Source: Moraxella sp. ZY210820
GTDB lineage: Bacteria; Pseudomonadota; Gammaproteobacteria; Pseudomonadales; Moraxellaceae
Direction of reading: 5' to 3'
Assembly: GCF_030674635.1 (NCBI RefSeq)
Contig: NZ_CP089978.1
Span: 1,178,001 to 1,242,000, forward strand
Length of the DNA stretch: 64,000 nt
The translations under genes and the position numbers were made by a program. Under the pieces are notes generated by a model. The model ran no database searches. It saw only the letters and a list, made by a program, of their open reading frames with translations, and had not been told where the DNA came from. The first letter of the stretch is position 1, and each line of letters begins with the position of its first letter. Positions 18,470 through 28,667 of the stretch are shown here, in pieces.

Positions 18470-19060
18470 ATGAATGCTGAAATAATACACGACCTTATAG
18501 AACAACGCCGTTCAGTGGGGCTATTGCATGATCCTGCACCATCAAATGAACAATTAATGATGGCTTTGCAAATGGCACAGTATGCACCTGATCATCGTTG
18601 TTTACAACCTACACAATTTATCATTGTAGAGCGTGAGCAACGTAAGAATTTCGCTCAAATTTTAATTGATAGTTTGCGTGCAGATAAAGGGGAAGCCGAT
18701 GAAATACAAATGGAACGTATTCAACAGCAAGTTATGCGTGCACCAATGCTTGTATTAGCATTTACCAAAATTCAGCAAAATGAAAAAGTACCTGCATTTG
18801 AGCAATTATTGAGTACAGGTGCTGCAGTACAAAATGTATTGCTTTCTTTACAAGCACAAGGTTTTGCAACCATGTGGCGTACAGGTGAATGGGTAAATTC
18901 TGATTATTTAAAACAATATTTTGGCTTTAATTCGGAAGATTATTTATCAGCAATTATTTATATTGGCAGTGCAACGCGTGCTATTCCACCACGGACTGTA
19001 GAGCCACAAGTAGATTTTATCCGCACATTGCCACAATTTCCACAACCAACAGCAAATTAA
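18470..19060 (+). CDS. Nitroreductase family protein
   Basis: 196-aa flavin-binding nitroreductase-fold protein, close in layout to the short YdjA type. Seen: IEQRRSVGLLHDPAPSNEQLMMAL at the N-terminus, APDHRCLQPTQFIIV (about residues 38-52), GAAVQNVLLSLQAQGFATMWRTG (about 120-143) and the final IIYIGSATR. These proteins bind FMN and use NAD(P)H; substrate is unknown. ATG follows AGGAAA. Only 15 bp after the pspC-like gene and 12 bp before gpsA. Confidence 0.9.
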   Translation: MNAEIIHDLIEQRRSVGLLHDPAPSNEQLMMALQMAQYAPDHRCLQPTQFIIVEREQRKNFAQILIDSLRADKGEADEIQMERIQQQVMRAPMLVLAFTKIQQNEKVPAFEQLLSTGAAVQNVLLSLQAQGFATMWRTGEWVNSDYLKQYFGFNSEDYLSAIIYIGSATRAIPPRTVEPQVDFIRTLPQFPQPTAN

Positions 19061-19072
19061 GGGAACGTTGCG

Positions 19073-20152
19073 ATGCAATTTGATTTTCAAACTTTATTTA
19101 GCCATTTAAATGAACAAACCAAACAAATATCATCATCAGCTCCTTTACGCATTAGTGTATTAGGTGGTGGGAGTTTTGGTACAGCAATGGCTAATCTCGC
19201 TGTTCGTAATGGTTGTGATGCAAAAATATGGATTCGTGATACACAAGTTGCACAAGAAATTAATCAAACACATATCAATCGCCGTTATTTGCCTGATTAT
19301 CAACTTGAAGAAAAATTATATGCTGAAACGGATTTAGAAAAAGCAGTGAGAGACCGTGATTTAATTTTTGTGGCAATTCCTAGTCATTCTTTTCGTTCAA
19401 TTGTGAAGCAAATTGCACCTTATATTTCATCACAAGTGGTCATTTCTTTAACCAAAGGTATGGAAAGTGATACTTTTAAATTGATGAGTGATATTATTCG
19501 TGAAGAATTGCCTGAAGTCGCATATGGCGTATTATCAGGTCCAAATTTAGCTAAAGAAATTGTGATGGGTATGCCATCAGCAACAGTTATTGCAAGCTCA
19601 TCAGAATATGTCCGTTCAGCAGTACAACAAGCGTTACATAGTGCCTTATTCCGTGTGTTTTCAAGTGATGATGTCTATGGTGTAGAACTTGGCGGTGCAT
19701 TAAAAAATATTTATGCTGTTGCAATGGGTATGGGTGGAGCTTTTGCAATTGGCGAAAATACTAAAAGTTTAATTCTAACACGTGCATTAGCAGAAATGAG
19801 CCGTTTTGCTGTTGATATGGGGGCAAATCCTTTAACATTTTTAGGTTTAGCAGGTGTGGGGGATTTATTTGCTACTTGTAATAGTCCACTAAGTCGAAAT
19901 TATCAAATGGGTTATAAACTCGGGCAGGGTAAGAGTTTAGCACAAGCAAGTGAAGAATTAGGGCAAACTGCTGAAGGAATTAATACGATTGCCCAAGTAT
20001 ATCACTTTGCTCAGCAGAGAAATGTTTATATGCCAATTGCCACGGCTCTATATAAAGTCATTTACGAGCAAGCCCCTCCTTTAGAGCTGGCGGTAAACCT
20101 GATGCAAGCAGGTAATCGTAGTGATGTAGAATTTGTTTTACCACATAAATAA
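19073..20152 (+). CDS. gpsA: Glycerol-3-phosphate dehydrogenase [NAD(P)+] GpsA
   Basis: 359-aa enzyme making sn-glycerol 3-phosphate for phospholipid synthesis. N-terminal Rossmann fold ISVLGGGSFGTAMANLA (about residues 26-42), then SLTKGME, LSGPNLAKEI, the catalytic-Lys region GVELGGALKNIYAVAMG, and GLAGVGDLFATC. There is an N-terminal extension of about 24 residues and otherwise normal length. Confidence 0.97.
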   Translation: MQFDFQTLFSHLNEQTKQISSSAPLRISVLGGGSFGTAMANLAVRNGCDAKIWIRDTQVAQEINQTHINRRYLPDYQLEEKLYAETDLEKAVRDRDLIFVAIPSHSFRSIVKQIAPYISSQVVISLTKGMESDTFKLMSDIIREELPEVAYGVLSGPNLAKEIVMGMPSATVIASSSEYVRSAVQQALHSALFRVFSSDDVYGVELGGALKNIYAVAMGMGGAFAIGENTKSLILTRALAEMSRFAVDMGANPLTFLGLAGVGDLFATCNSPLSRNYQMGYKLGQGKSLAQASEELGQTAEGINTIAQVYHFAQQRNVYMPIATALYKVIYEQAPPLELAVNLMQAGNRSDVEFVLPHK

Positions 20153-20179
20153 TTTTATATTTTATTGAGAATTGTTATT

Positions 20180-20641
20180 ATGTATTTAACATTAATTCGT
20201 CATGGTGAAGCACACCCAGCACTTGATGGGGTAGATGAGACTCGCCAATTAACTACTGTAGGACATGAACAAGCAGAACGTACTGCTGTTGAGATGAAAC
20301 AACGTCTTAAACCTGACGTATTTGTAGTGAGTCCTTTAACACGTGCCCAACAGACTTTAGCACATTTACAAAGTTATTTTCCCAATGTGCCCGTTATTAT
20401 TTGTGAACACATCAAACCTGATGATGATGCAAAATTCGCACTTGATAAATTACAGCAACTTGAGATTGAAGGACATTATCAAAATATGGTTGTCGTTTGC
20501 CATATGAATATTATTGCTTATATGGACCAATTACTCACATTAAATACCATTAAACCGTTTAATTTAGCAGAAGGGCGTGTGTATCAATTAAGCACTATCA
20601 GTCAAGGATTGGCAGTCGTTGAACATCAATTCGTACCTTAA
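20180..20641 (+). CDS. sixA: Phosphohistidine phosphatase SixA-like
   Basis: 153-aa histidine phosphatase. The catalytic LTLIRHGEA motif starts at residue 3, followed by SPLTRAQQTL near residue 50 and the second catalytic His in VVCHMN near 110. SixA dephosphorylates phosphohistidine on phosphorelay or PTS proteins in E. coli; the substrate here is not known. ATG 20180 was chosen over an in-frame TTG at 20165. Confidence 0.88.
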   Translation: MYLTLIRHGEAHPALDGVDETRQLTTVGHEQAERTAVEMKQRLKPDVFVVSPLTRAQQTLAHLQSYFPNVPVIICEHIKPDDDAKFALDKLQQLEIEGHYQNMVVVCHMNIIAYMDQLLTLNTIKPFNLAEGRVYQLSTISQGLAVVEHQFVP

Positions 20642-20670
20642 AATTTATGCATAATAATACAATTTATATG

Positions 20671-20716
20671 AAATTTACTATTTTTTTCATGATTTTCTCA
20701 AAAAAATAGTAAATTT
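20671..20716. terminator. Strong bidirectional terminator between sixA and ihfB
   Basis: Perfect 17-bp inverted repeat: left arm 20671-20687 (AAATTTACTATTTTTTT) and right arm 20700-20716, with a 12-nt loop. It separates sixA from the ihfB promoter region. It also lies at one edge of the inversion proposed in the findings. Confidence 0.75.
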
Positions 20717-20786
20717 TGCTATCTTTTTGTATTTAAACAGGTTATCATAATTCAATATGGTAAAAGAATAGAACAGAGGTCATGTT

Positions 20787-21110
20787 ATGACAAATGTAAC
20801 TTTGAATAAATCTGATTTAATTGAACGTCTTACGTTAAAAAATCCACACATGGCAGAACCCCTTGTTGAAGATGCGGTTCGTGTAATTATAGAGCAAATG
20901 GTTGATTATTTAGCTTCAGATAATCGTATTGAAATTCGTGGTTTTGGTAGTTTTTCATTACACCATCGTGAGCCACGTCAAGGACGTAATCCAAAAACTG
21001 GCGATGATGTAATGGTATCAGCAAAAGCTGTACCACACTTTAAACCAGGCAAAGCTTTGCGTGATGCGGTAAACCAATCGGTTCAGCCAAAAGCAAAAAA
21101 GAAAAAATGA
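20787..21110 (+). CDS. ihfB: Integration host factor subunit beta
   Basis: 107-aa HU/IHF-family protein. [10 protein letters not shown] at the N-terminus, the signature [21 protein letters not shown] (about residues 53-73) in the DNA-intercalating arm, and [11 protein letters not shown] at the end identify the beta subunit. A lysine-rich tail (PKAKKKK) extends past the usual C-terminus. The alpha subunit gene is also in this window, at 58,243. In most gammaproteobacteria ihfB follows rpsA; here rpsA is about 20 kb away on the opposite strand. Confidence 0.95.
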   Translation: MTNVTLNKSDLIERLTLKNPHMAEPLVEDAVRVIIEQMVDYLASDNRIEIRGFGSFSLHHREPRQGRNPKTGDDVMVSAKAVPHFKPGKALRDAVNQSVQPKAKKKK

Positions 21111-21252
21111 TATCATCATACCTTTAGATAAAAAAATAGATAAGCCCAAATTGTATTTTTAAAGTTAGAGTTTGTAGATTTTTTTATTTTTATACAGGTG
21201 TTTTTAGATAGACAAGTGTATCACATGATGATTGACTTGTAGAGAATAGAAT

Positions 21253-21654
21253 ATGCGTTATGTTTTAGCCATTTTATTATTGGTATTCTTTGGTTATTCA
21301 ATTGCTTTGGTTTTACTCAATAGCACTGAAAGTACCGTTGATTTAGTCTTTACTCAAATTCCTGCCATGCGTTTAGGCTTATTATTGCTTATCACACTTG
21401 GTTTAGGTATAGCAGTTGGTTTATTATTAGGCGTACAAATGTTCCATGTTATTCAAAATAAAATGGAAATTACACGTTTAAAGAAAGAAATTGAATTGCT
21501 TAAACAAACACAAATGAATAGCGTTGCTGAAAAAGCATTACAATATGCTCGAGAAAGCGATTTTCAAAAACAACATGAGAATGCTCCAGTTATGGCTGAA
21601 ATGCAAAAACTCGAAATAAATCAGTCTAAAACTGATGATAAACAAGCCCCTTAA
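21253..21654 (+). CDS. lapA: LapA family membrane protein
   Basis: 133-aa protein with two N-terminal membrane segments (residues about 3-22 and 38-62) joined by a loop containing LLNSTESTVDLVFTQ, followed by a coiled-coil-like tail (NKMEITRLKKEIELLKQ). This is the DUF1049/LapA layout. LapA works with LapB in controlling LPS synthesis in E. coli. Position after ihfB fits. No lapB follows; pyrF comes next. Confidence 0.85.
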   Translation: MRYVLAILLLVFFGYSIALVLLNSTESTVDLVFTQIPAMRLGLLLLITLGLGIAVGLLLGVQMFHVIQNKMEITRLKKEIELLKQTQMNSVAEKALQYARESDFQKQHENAPVMAEMQKLEINQSKTDDKQAP

Positions 21655-21672
21655 TTTAGGGGTTTTGTTTTA
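21641..21672 (+). terminator. lapA terminator
   Basis: Stem CCCCT / AGGGG extended by complementary A/T-rich flanks, ending in TTTTGTTTT. It overlaps the last codons of lapA. Confidence 0.75.
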
Positions 21673-21748
21673 ATTTGATGTTGTAAATCTAAAATAGATT
21701 GAATAAAGATAGTCAAAATCTATTTCAAAATATGTGAGAACATTCATT

Positions 21749-22432
21749 ATGAGTATTATCGTTGCTTTAGATGTCAATACCAAGCAAAAAGCCTTAGAAA
21801 TTGCAGACCAATTAGACCCTAAATTATGTCGTGTCAAGGTGGGGAAAGAATTATTTACATCATCGGGTTCAAATGTGGTGCAAGTACTACAACAACGTGG
21901 TTTTGATGTATTTTTAGATTTAAAATTTCATGATATTCCAAATACAACAGCTCAAGCAGTATGTGCTGCTGCCGATATGGGCGTATGGATGGTTAATGTT
22001 CATGCAAGTGGTGGACGCAAAATGATGGAAACCTGTATAGAGCGTTTACATAAGGGTAGTTATAATACACAACTGATTGCAGTAACAGTTTTAACATCGC
22101 TTGAACAAAATGATTTAAGAGAAGTGGGGATTGATATTGAACCACAACAGCACGTTTTACGCCTAGCGAAATTAACCCAAGATTGTGGTTTAGATGGCGT
22201 GGTATGTTCAGCTCAAGAATCAAAAATGTTGCGTGAACATTTAGGGCAAGATTTTGTGTTAGTTACACCGGGTATTCGTCCTGCTGGCAGTAAAGTTGAT
22301 GACCAAAAACGTATTGTAACACCAAAACAAGCAATGCTTGATGGTTCAACACATTTAGTTATTGGTCGTCCAATTACGCAAGCGGAAAAACCAACAGCAA
22401 TGTTAAATGAAATTTTACAATCTTTGAATTAA
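21749..22432 (+). CDS. pyrF: Orotidine 5'-phosphate decarboxylase PyrF
   Basis: 227-aa enzyme converting OMP to UMP. Seen: [13 protein letters not shown] at the N-terminus, VKVGKELF near residue 32, the catalytic [10 protein letters not shown] motif near 60 and [14 protein letters not shown] near 183. ATG 21749 was preferred to an in-frame GTG 15 bp upstream. Full length. Confidence 0.97.
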   Translation: MSIIVALDVNTKQKALEIADQLDPKLCRVKVGKELFTSSGSNVVQVLQQRGFDVFLDLKFHDIPNTTAQAVCAAADMGVWMVNVHASGGRKMMETCIERLHKGSYNTQLIAVTVLTSLEQNDLREVGIDIEPQQHVLRLAKLTQDCGLDGVVCSAQESKMLREHLGQDFVLVTPGIRPAGSKVDDQKRIVTPKQAMLDGSTHLVIGRPITQAEKPTAMLNEILQSLN

Positions 22433-22570
22433 TATTGAAATACGCTTAAACTATGAAAGCCTATTCACAATCATATAGCATAAGACTACAAAATAGTACG
22501 CTTTACTTGATGATTTTATCATAAAGTTTGCTACAATAAATTCATCAAGTTAATCAACGACAAAGGTTTT

Positions 22571-23269
22571 ATGATGTTAAAAAAAATTGTTTTAAGTGTT
22601 GCCATAACTGCTATGGGTGTAAGTTCTATTGCATTACCAACAATGGCATATGCACAAACTAAAGCTAATAGTGAGCAACAAGCAACACAACAATTAATGA
22701 ATATATTAAGTGGCTTAAATAGTTTAAGTGCTGATTTTGAGCAACGTATTTATAGTAATCAAAAAAGTGGTAAGGCTCAACAAAAAAGTTTAACTGCACA
22801 ACATATGAACCAAACCTTTACAGGGAATATGAAAGTTGAGCGTCCTGGGAAATTTTATTGGCAGACTAACAGTCCCGCGAAACAAATTATTGTAACTTCA
22901 GGCTCTACTGTATGGATATATGATCCCGATTTAAAACAAGCGGTACGTCAAAAGTTAGATCAACAAATTGAAAATACACCAGCATTATTATTCTCTGGAA
23001 ATAGTGCAAAAATTATGCAAAACTATCGCATTACACAACCTGATGCAACAAAAATGTTCTATACTTTATATCCAAAAAATAAAGATGGCGTATTTCAAAG
23101 TTTATCACTTAGTTTTGATGCGAAAAAATCCCCAATTCATATGGTATTACAAGACAATACAGGGCAAACCACACATATTAAGTTTAAAAATACGCAACTT
23201 AATGCAAAAATCCCTGCAACATTATTTAATTTCACACCACCGAAAGGGACGGAAATTATTGAGCAATAA
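22571..23269 (+). CDS. lolA: Outer-membrane lipoprotein carrier protein LolA
   Basis: 232-aa periplasmic chaperone that carries lipoproteins from LolCDE to LolB. Signal peptide over residues 1 to about 28 (cleavage after AYA, before QTK). The mature part has the LolA pattern: LSADFEQRIYSN, FTGNMKVERPGKFYWQTNSPAKQIIVTSGSTVWIYDPDLKQAVRQ and FTPPKGTEII at the end. Tandem ATGs at 22571 and 22574; AAAGG lies just upstream. Confidence 0.95.
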   Translation: MMLKKIVLSVAITAMGVSSIALPTMAYAQTKANSEQQATQQLMNILSGLNSLSADFEQRIYSNQKSGKAQQKSLTAQHMNQTFTGNMKVERPGKFYWQTNSPAKQIIVTSGSTVWIYDPDLKQAVRQKLDQQIENTPALLFSGNSAKIMQNYRITQPDATKMFYTLYPKNKDGVFQSLSLSFDAKKSPIHMVLQDNTGQTTHIKFKNTQLNAKIPATLFNFTPPKGTEIIEQ

Positions 23270-23282
23270 ATAGATAGGGAAT

Positions 23283-23312
23283 AAAGGCACTATGGTAAGA
23301 TAGTGCCTTTTG
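23283..23312. terminator. Bidirectional terminator between lolA and the TPR gene
   Basis: Perfect 10-bp stem AAAGGCACTA / TAGTGCCTTT with an 8-nt loop between convergent genes. Confidence 0.85.
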
Positions 23313-23318
23313 CTTTTA

Positions 23319-25118
23319 CTAAGCAGTACGAAATGGATTTTTAGATAATTGCACTTTTGAAGCACTATCCTCTTCACCTAATAATCGTACAATAAATGGA
23401 TAATACTCTTTAGCTCCAGTGGCAATATATACATTTTTAATGTGTCGTTTTACAGGTTCAGGATAATCAATATATAACCATTTTTTATCAAAATCTGTTT
23501 GAATACGAGTATCATTTAATGAAGTTATGTCACATATACGACACTCTTGTTCCTCTTGGAATGCTGAATGTTTGACCAAATATTGCAATGGCAATAAAAT
23601 AAGACTGACAAGCTCTAGGGCTTCTTTTTTCTTTTTCCCCTTAACATTGTTTAAAATATTTTGGATAAGTTCTTTTATATACCCCAAAAGAGTTTTAATT
23701 TCTTTCTCTTTTGTTTGAATATTTTTTTTGTACTTTTTCCATAATTTTTCAATTACTGTTTCTGATTTCTCATCAGCAAATTCACGATAAAAAGTCATTT
23801 TATCTCGTTGAGCCAAGCGAATATAACCTGTTTCAGGGTCTATATAAATACAACGGTAAATAGGTAGCTTTTCATTTGGCTTTTTATCATCTTGACTAGC
23901 ATTTAATTTATTGAAAACCTTGATATTTGAAAATAAGCCATCATTGTTCAATGAAAAGAAATCCTGACCAAAAACTAAGCTAATGCCAGTTGCTTCTTGT
24001 TGGTTGGTTTTACCATATAATCTAAATTGATTTAAATTATCATGATTAAGTGTAAAACAAGCAATAAAAGGGCTGTACTGCATATTTCCATACTCATCAT
24101 CTAGACATAATTCTGTATTAAGATACTTAAATAAAATATTTCCCTCAGTTGGGTCATTCATATCATAAATTTTATTTAATCTTAATAACCCAGTAACACC
24201 GTTAATATGCTTATCTTTATCTAAAAAGATACGAACAACATTAATATTCGTATAATGAGCTAACTTTCTTTCAAACTCATCATTAAAATGAATTTGTAAT
24301 TGATTTTGTATGCTTAGCATACATCCAAATAACCCAAAAAAATCTTGATATTGAGTAAATTCAATAATTTTAGTCAATATAAAATTCTTAAAATCAGGTT
24401 TAGTGCGATAAGACTCATTCAAATATTTTTCTGCTATTTTTTGTTTATTTTCTTTCAGATAAAGAATTCCTAGATTAAATTGAGCTTTAGCGTATTGTAT
24501 AGAGTCATATTCACGTTTAATATTTAGATAACATTCAATCGCTTGATTAATATTATCTTTTTGCCAATAAATCACACCTAAATCTAATTGAGCATGAACA
24601 TAAATTGAAGCATTATCTTCATATTTAATATTTAGATAATATTCAATGGCTTTATCAATATTACCTTCTTGTTTATAAGTAATAGCTAAATAGAGTTGAG
24701 CTTTGGCATAGATTGAAACATTATCTTCACGTTTAATATTTAGATAGCATTCAATTTCTTTATCAAAATTACCTTTTTCCCCATAAGTAACACCTAAATT
24801 AAATTGAGTATGAGCATAGATTGAAGCATTATCTTCATGTTTAATATTTAGATAGCATTCAATTTCTTTATCAATCTCTCCTTTTTGATGATAAGCAATA
24901 CTTAAATTCCATTGAGATTCAGCATATATTAAAGCATCATATTCACGTTTAATATTTAGATAATATTCAATCGCTTTATCAATATTACCTTTTTGATGAT
25001 AATTAATACCTAAATTTGATTGAGCTTGAGCATAAGCCTTATCCCCATCTTTTTCTCTCGTTACTTTTTCCCACTCAGCAATTTGAGCATTTAATTCATT
25101 TTCTTGTTCAGGTGTCAT
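23319..25118 (-). CDS. TPR-repeat protein with DUF2971-like domain
   Basis: 599-aa soluble protein. ATG 25118 is preferred over a GTG at 25127. Residues about 30-250 hold six tandem TPR-like units of 36 residues with a consensus like YA.AQ.NLGI.Y.QKGNIDKAIEYYLNIK. The DNA of these units is also similar, with a period of 108 bp. Residues about 270-470 resemble DUF2971: LLRLNKIYDMNDPTEG followed later by IACFTL...LNQFRLYGK...GISLVF. DUF2971 proteins are accessory genes often found in variable or defence-rich loci, of unproved function. Single gene with a terminator on each side. Confidence 0.7.
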   Translation of the reverse strand: MTPEQENELNAQIAEWEKVTREKDGDKAYAQAQSNLGINYHQKGNIDKAIEYYLNIKREYDALIYAESQWNLSIAYHQKGEIDKEIECYLNIKHEDNASIYAHTQFNLGVTYGEKGNFDKEIECYLNIKREDNVSIYAKAQLYLAITYKQEGNIDKAIEYYLNIKYEDNASIYVHAQLDLGVIYWQKDNINQAIECYLNIKREYDSIQYAKAQFNLGILYLKENKQKIAEKYLNESYRTKPDFKNFILTKIIEFTQYQDFFGLFGCMLSIQNQLQIHFNDEFERKLAHYTNINVVRIFLDKDKHINGVTGLLRLNKIYDMNDPTEGNILFKYLNTELCLDDEYGNMQYSPFIACFTLNHDNLNQFRLYGKTNQQEATGISLVFGQDFFSLNNDGLFSNIKVFNKLNASQDDKKPNEKLPIYRCIYIDPETGYIRLAQRDKMTFYREFADEKSETVIEKLWKKYKKNIQTKEKEIKTLLGYIKELIQNILNNVKGKKKKEALELVSLILLPLQYLVKHSAFQEEQECRICDITSLNDTRIQTDFDKKWLYIDYPEPVKRHIKNVYIATGAKEYYPFIVRLLGEEDSASKVQLSKNPFRTA

Positions 25119-25150
25119 CTCATTCACTCTAACATTTAAAAAATTAGAAA

Positions 25151-25181
25151 AAAACGCAAAGCCTTACCAACTTTGCGTTTT
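25151..25181 (-). terminator. glnS terminator
   Basis: Perfect 11-bp stem AAAACGCAAAG / CTTTGCGTTTT with a 9-nt loop, on the minus strand between glnS and the TPR gene. Confidence 0.85.
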
Positions 25182-25188
25182 ATTTATA

Positions 25189-26910
25189 TTAAGCAGGCTT
25201 ATAACTGTCCTTTAAATCCAAAATCCGATTAAATACAGGTTTTTCGCTAGAATGGTCATAACGGTCAGCCACAAAATAGCCTTCTCGTTCAAATTGGAAT
25301 CGCTCTTCATTTTGAGCAGCTACCAATGACGGCTCTAATACCGCTTCCACTACTTTTAATGAATTTGGATTTAAATTGGCAATAAAGTCATCACCTTCAT
25401 CAGGATTAGACACGCTAAATAAACGGTCATAAATACGCACTTTGGCTTTTACACCAAGATTTGCCGATACCCAATGAATCACGCCTTTGACTTTGCGTCC
25501 TTCTGGGTTATTGCCAAGCGTTTTTTCATCAATCGTGGCAACAAGTTCTACCACTTCGCCATTGTCATCGCAAATATGTTCTTCAATTTTTAAAATATAG
25601 CTATTACGCAAACGAATTTCAGGATTATTTGGCGATAGGCGTTTATAATCGGCTGGCGGATTAAGTTCAAAATCCGATTTATCAATATAAATTTCACGAG
25701 TAAATGGGATTTCACGGCTACCCATTTCACCATTTGGGTGTTTTGATGAACTAATCCAAAGCGTGCCATTATCAAGGCGAGCAACCACGCTTTCTTTTTT
25801 CAACTCAGCGAATTTTGCCACCGCTTCATCAAAGTTTTTAATGGTAACTTTTAATGGATTAAGCACCACCATTGCACGGCTTGCCGAATTTTCAAGCGAC
25901 TGACGGATACAATATTCAAGCATTGCTACATCAATGACCGTATCATTTTTGGACACACCCACCCGTTTACAAAAATCTTGTAAACCTTCTGGCGTAAAGC
26001 CACGACGACGCATTCCAACAATAGTTGGCATTCGTGGGTCGTCCCAACCTGCAACAAAACCACCTTCTACCAATTTTTTAAGTTTGCGTTTTGACGTGAT
26101 GGTATAATCTACATTTAAACGGCTAGATTCATATTGATGCGGCACAGCAGGCGATTTAACTTTTTCCACCACCCAATCATAAAACGGACGATGATCAACA
26201 AATTCAAGTGTACATAGTGAATGGCTAATGCCTTCAATCGCATCAGACAATGGGTGAGCGTAGTCATACATCGGATAAATGCACCATTTATCGCCCGTTT
26301 GATGATGAGCAGAATGTAAAATACGGTACAAAATTGGGTCTCGCATATGCACATTTGGACTGGTCATATCAATTTTAGCACGCAAAACGGCTTCGCCTTC
26401 CTTAAATTCGCCATTTTTCATTTTTTCAAACAAGGCTAAATTTTCGTCCACTGACTGTTCACGATAAGGCGAATTAATACCCGCTTGCCATGAAGTCCCA
26501 CGATTTGCCTTTAATTCTTCAGGGCTTTGCAAATCCACATAGGCATCGCCTTGTTTGATGAGCTGAATCGCCCATTCATACAATTTATCAAAATAGCTAG
26601 ACGCATAACGAGCTTCGCCATTCCATTGAAAGCCAAGCCATTCAATATCATTTTGAATACCATCAACAAATTCTTGATCTTCGGCAGTTGGGTTAGTATC
26701 ATCAAAACGCAAATTACACACCCCACCATATTCTTTGGCAATGCTAAAATTTAAACAAATTGCTTTACAATGTCCAATGTGCAAATAGCCATTTGGCTCT
26801 GGTGGAAAGCGAGTTACCACCTCTGTAACTTTGCCTGATTTAACATCATCAGAGATAATTTGGCGGATAAAATCTAAGCCCACTGTTTCATTATTAGAAA
26901 TATTGCTCAT
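25189..26910 (-). CDS. glnS: Glutaminyl-tRNA synthetase GlnS
   Basis: 573-aa class I aminoacyl-tRNA synthetase that charges tRNA-Gln. The HIGH motif is in [12 protein letters not shown] (about residues 41-52). Asp/Glu-rich substrate elements RFDDTNP follow, and the KMSKS-equivalent is in TITSKRKL (about 270). The C-terminal beta-barrel anticodon-binding region ends [13 protein letters not shown]. Full length. Confidence 0.97.
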   Translation of the reverse strand: MSNISNNETVGLDFIRQIISDDVKSGKVTEVVTRFPPEPNGYLHIGHCKAICLNFSIAKEYGGVCNLRFDDTNPTAEDQEFVDGIQNDIEWLGFQWNGEARYASSYFDKLYEWAIQLIKQGDAYVDLQSPEELKANRGTSWQAGINSPYREQSVDENLALFEKMKNGEFKEGEAVLRAKIDMTSPNVHMRDPILYRILHSAHHQTGDKWCIYPMYDYAHPLSDAIEGISHSLCTLEFVDHRPFYDWVVEKVKSPAVPHQYESSRLNVDYTITSKRKLKKLVEGGFVAGWDDPRMPTIVGMRRRGFTPEGLQDFCKRVGVSKNDTVIDVAMLEYCIRQSLENSASRAMVVLNPLKVTIKNFDEAVAKFAELKKESVVARLDNGTLWISSSKHPNGEMGSREIPFTREIYIDKSDFELNPPADYKRLSPNNPEIRLRNSYILKIEEHICDDNGEVVELVATIDEKTLGNNPEGRKVKGVIHWVSANLGVKAKVRIYDRLFSVSNPDEGDDFIANLNPNSLKVVEAVLEPSLVAAQNEERFQFEREGYFVADRYDHSSEKPVFNRILDLKDSYKPA

Positions 26911-27003
26911 AAATTACTCTTTACAAATATAAGATAAAATACTTTAACATTCTAACAGGTTTAGCCAAAAATGTCTGAATATTTTGCAATCATCATACAT
27001 AAA

Positions 27004-27025
27004 AAGAGAGCTTTTCAGCTCTCTT
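27004..27025 (-). terminator. Permease gene terminator
   Basis: Perfect 8-bp stem AAGAGAGC / GCTCTCTT with a 6-nt loop, followed by a T-run on the minus strand. Confidence 0.8.
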
Positions 27026-27032
27026 AAATTGG

Positions 27033-28421
27033 TTAATTTACTTTATTGCGATAAAACAGATAATGGCTCAGATAGCAACCTGCAATAAACACCATACAAC
27101 AAATAAAACCAACAATCAACTCAGGGTCAAATAACATACTCACACCTGTAATGGTACACATAATAAAACCTAGAATTGGTACAATAGGGAACAATGGTGC
27201 GGCAAATGCTAAGTCTTGTTTAGTTTTACCTGATTTATACCATTGACGTCGGAAATTGTATTGACTTAAACAAATACTCATCCACACCACAACCATGGTA
27301 AAAGCAGCTACACCTAATAGGTTTTTGAAAATAGTTTCTGGTGCAAAAATTTCTGAGAATAAACCAGGGACAGCCCCCATCATAGTTGCAACAATCGCAA
27401 TCATTGGCGTACCAGATGGCGATAATTTAGAAAACACTTTTGGTAATTGACCACGTTCAGATAATGACCAAAGCATACGAGAAGCCGCATATAAACTCGA
27501 ATTTGCCGCTGATAATAATGCCGTAATAATCACAAAACGGATAATATCTTCCGCATAAGGTACACCAATATAATTAAATACCGTTACAAATGGACTATTA
27601 CTAATATCGCCTCCTAAACCTGCTTGTTCATAAGGCAATAAAGCACTAATGACAATAATAGTACCAACAAAGAAAATAAGTAAACGCCACACCGCTGCAT
27701 TAATCGCCTTTGGTACATTTTTGGCAGGGTCTTTGGTTTCACCTGCAGCAACACCAATTAACTCGATCCCTGAAAAGGCAAAATTCACCACTAGCATTGT
27801 GGTAAAAATAGGCATAAAACCTTGTGGAAACCAGCCATGAGATGTTAAATTACTAAATAATGGGGCAGTTTCATAGCCTTGATAAGATACCAAGCCAAAA
27901 ATTGCACACAAACCAAGTAAAATAAAAATGATTACTGTCGCAACTTTTACTAAACACAACCAAAATTCAGATTCCGCAAATAATCGTGTTGAACTAATAT
28001 TAAGCAGAAAAATCGTGGTAGCAAAAATAATCGTCCAAAGCCACATACTTATATGTGGGAACCATTCTTGCATTAGTAGAGCAGCCGCAGTAAATTCAGT
28101 GCCTAGTGTAACAGTCCATGTAAACCAATACAGCCATGACATAGTATAACCTGTGGCAGGGCCAATATAGGCATTAGCATATTCACCAAAGGCACCTGAT
28201 GTTGGCATATGTACCGCCAATTCCCCCAAACATAGCATAACCATATAAGCAACTACTGCACCCAATAAATAGGCAATAATTGCACCAATTGGACCTGTAT
28301 CAGCGATTACTTCGCCAGAACTTAAAAATAAGCCTGTACCGATAGCACCACCCAAAGAAATCATGATGACATGTCGAGCAGACATGGAACGCTTAAGCGT
28401 TGAATGTTGTAAATTTTGCAT
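27033..28421 (-). CDS. Amino-acid permease (APC superfamily, AAT family)
   Basis: 462-aa inner-membrane protein with twelve predicted hydrophobic segments. The N-terminal signature SMSARHVIMISLGGAIGTGLFLSSGEVI (about residues 13-40), PTSGAFGEYANAYIGPATGYTMSW and SGIELIGVAAGE are diagnostic of the amino-acid transporter family that includes GabP, LysP and ProY. Exact substrate cannot be read. Single gene, divergent from rraA. Confidence 0.92.
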   Translation of the reverse strand: MQNLQHSTLKRSMSARHVIMISLGGAIGTGLFLSSGEVIADTGPIGAIIAYLLGAVVAYMVMLCLGELAVHMPTSGAFGEYANAYIGPATGYTMSWLYWFTWTVTLGTEFTAAALLMQEWFPHISMWLWTIIFATTIFLLNISSTRLFAESEFWLCLVKVATVIIFILLGLCAIFGLVSYQGYETAPLFSNLTSHGWFPQGFMPIFTTMLVVNFAFSGIELIGVAAGETKDPAKNVPKAINAAVWRLLIFFVGTIIVISALLPYEQAGLGGDISNSPFVTVFNYIGVPYAEDIIRFVIITALLSAANSSLYAASRMLWSLSERGQLPKVFSKLSPSGTPMIAIVATMMGAVPGLFSEIFAPETIFKNLLGVAAFTMVVVWMSICLSQYNFRRQWYKSGKTKQDLAFAAPLFPIVPILGFIMCTITGVSMLFDPELIVGFICCMVFIAGCYLSHYLFYRNKVN

Positions 28422-28667
28422 AATTGTATCAAATCAATTTATTATAACTTGCTTATTGTAAAGATTTTTTAAAATAGTGCAATCATCAAAACATTGAGAA
28501 TATTAAATTTTGTTGAATTTTAATCATTAAATTATTATTTGTATTTTTATTTATTTTAATTCTAGTATAATCTACGACTAAAGCATATAAATAATTCATA
28601 CACAATATGTGAAAAATTAAATATAATAAACGCATATTATTCTCAATTTAGTGAAATAGGGGTTTAT

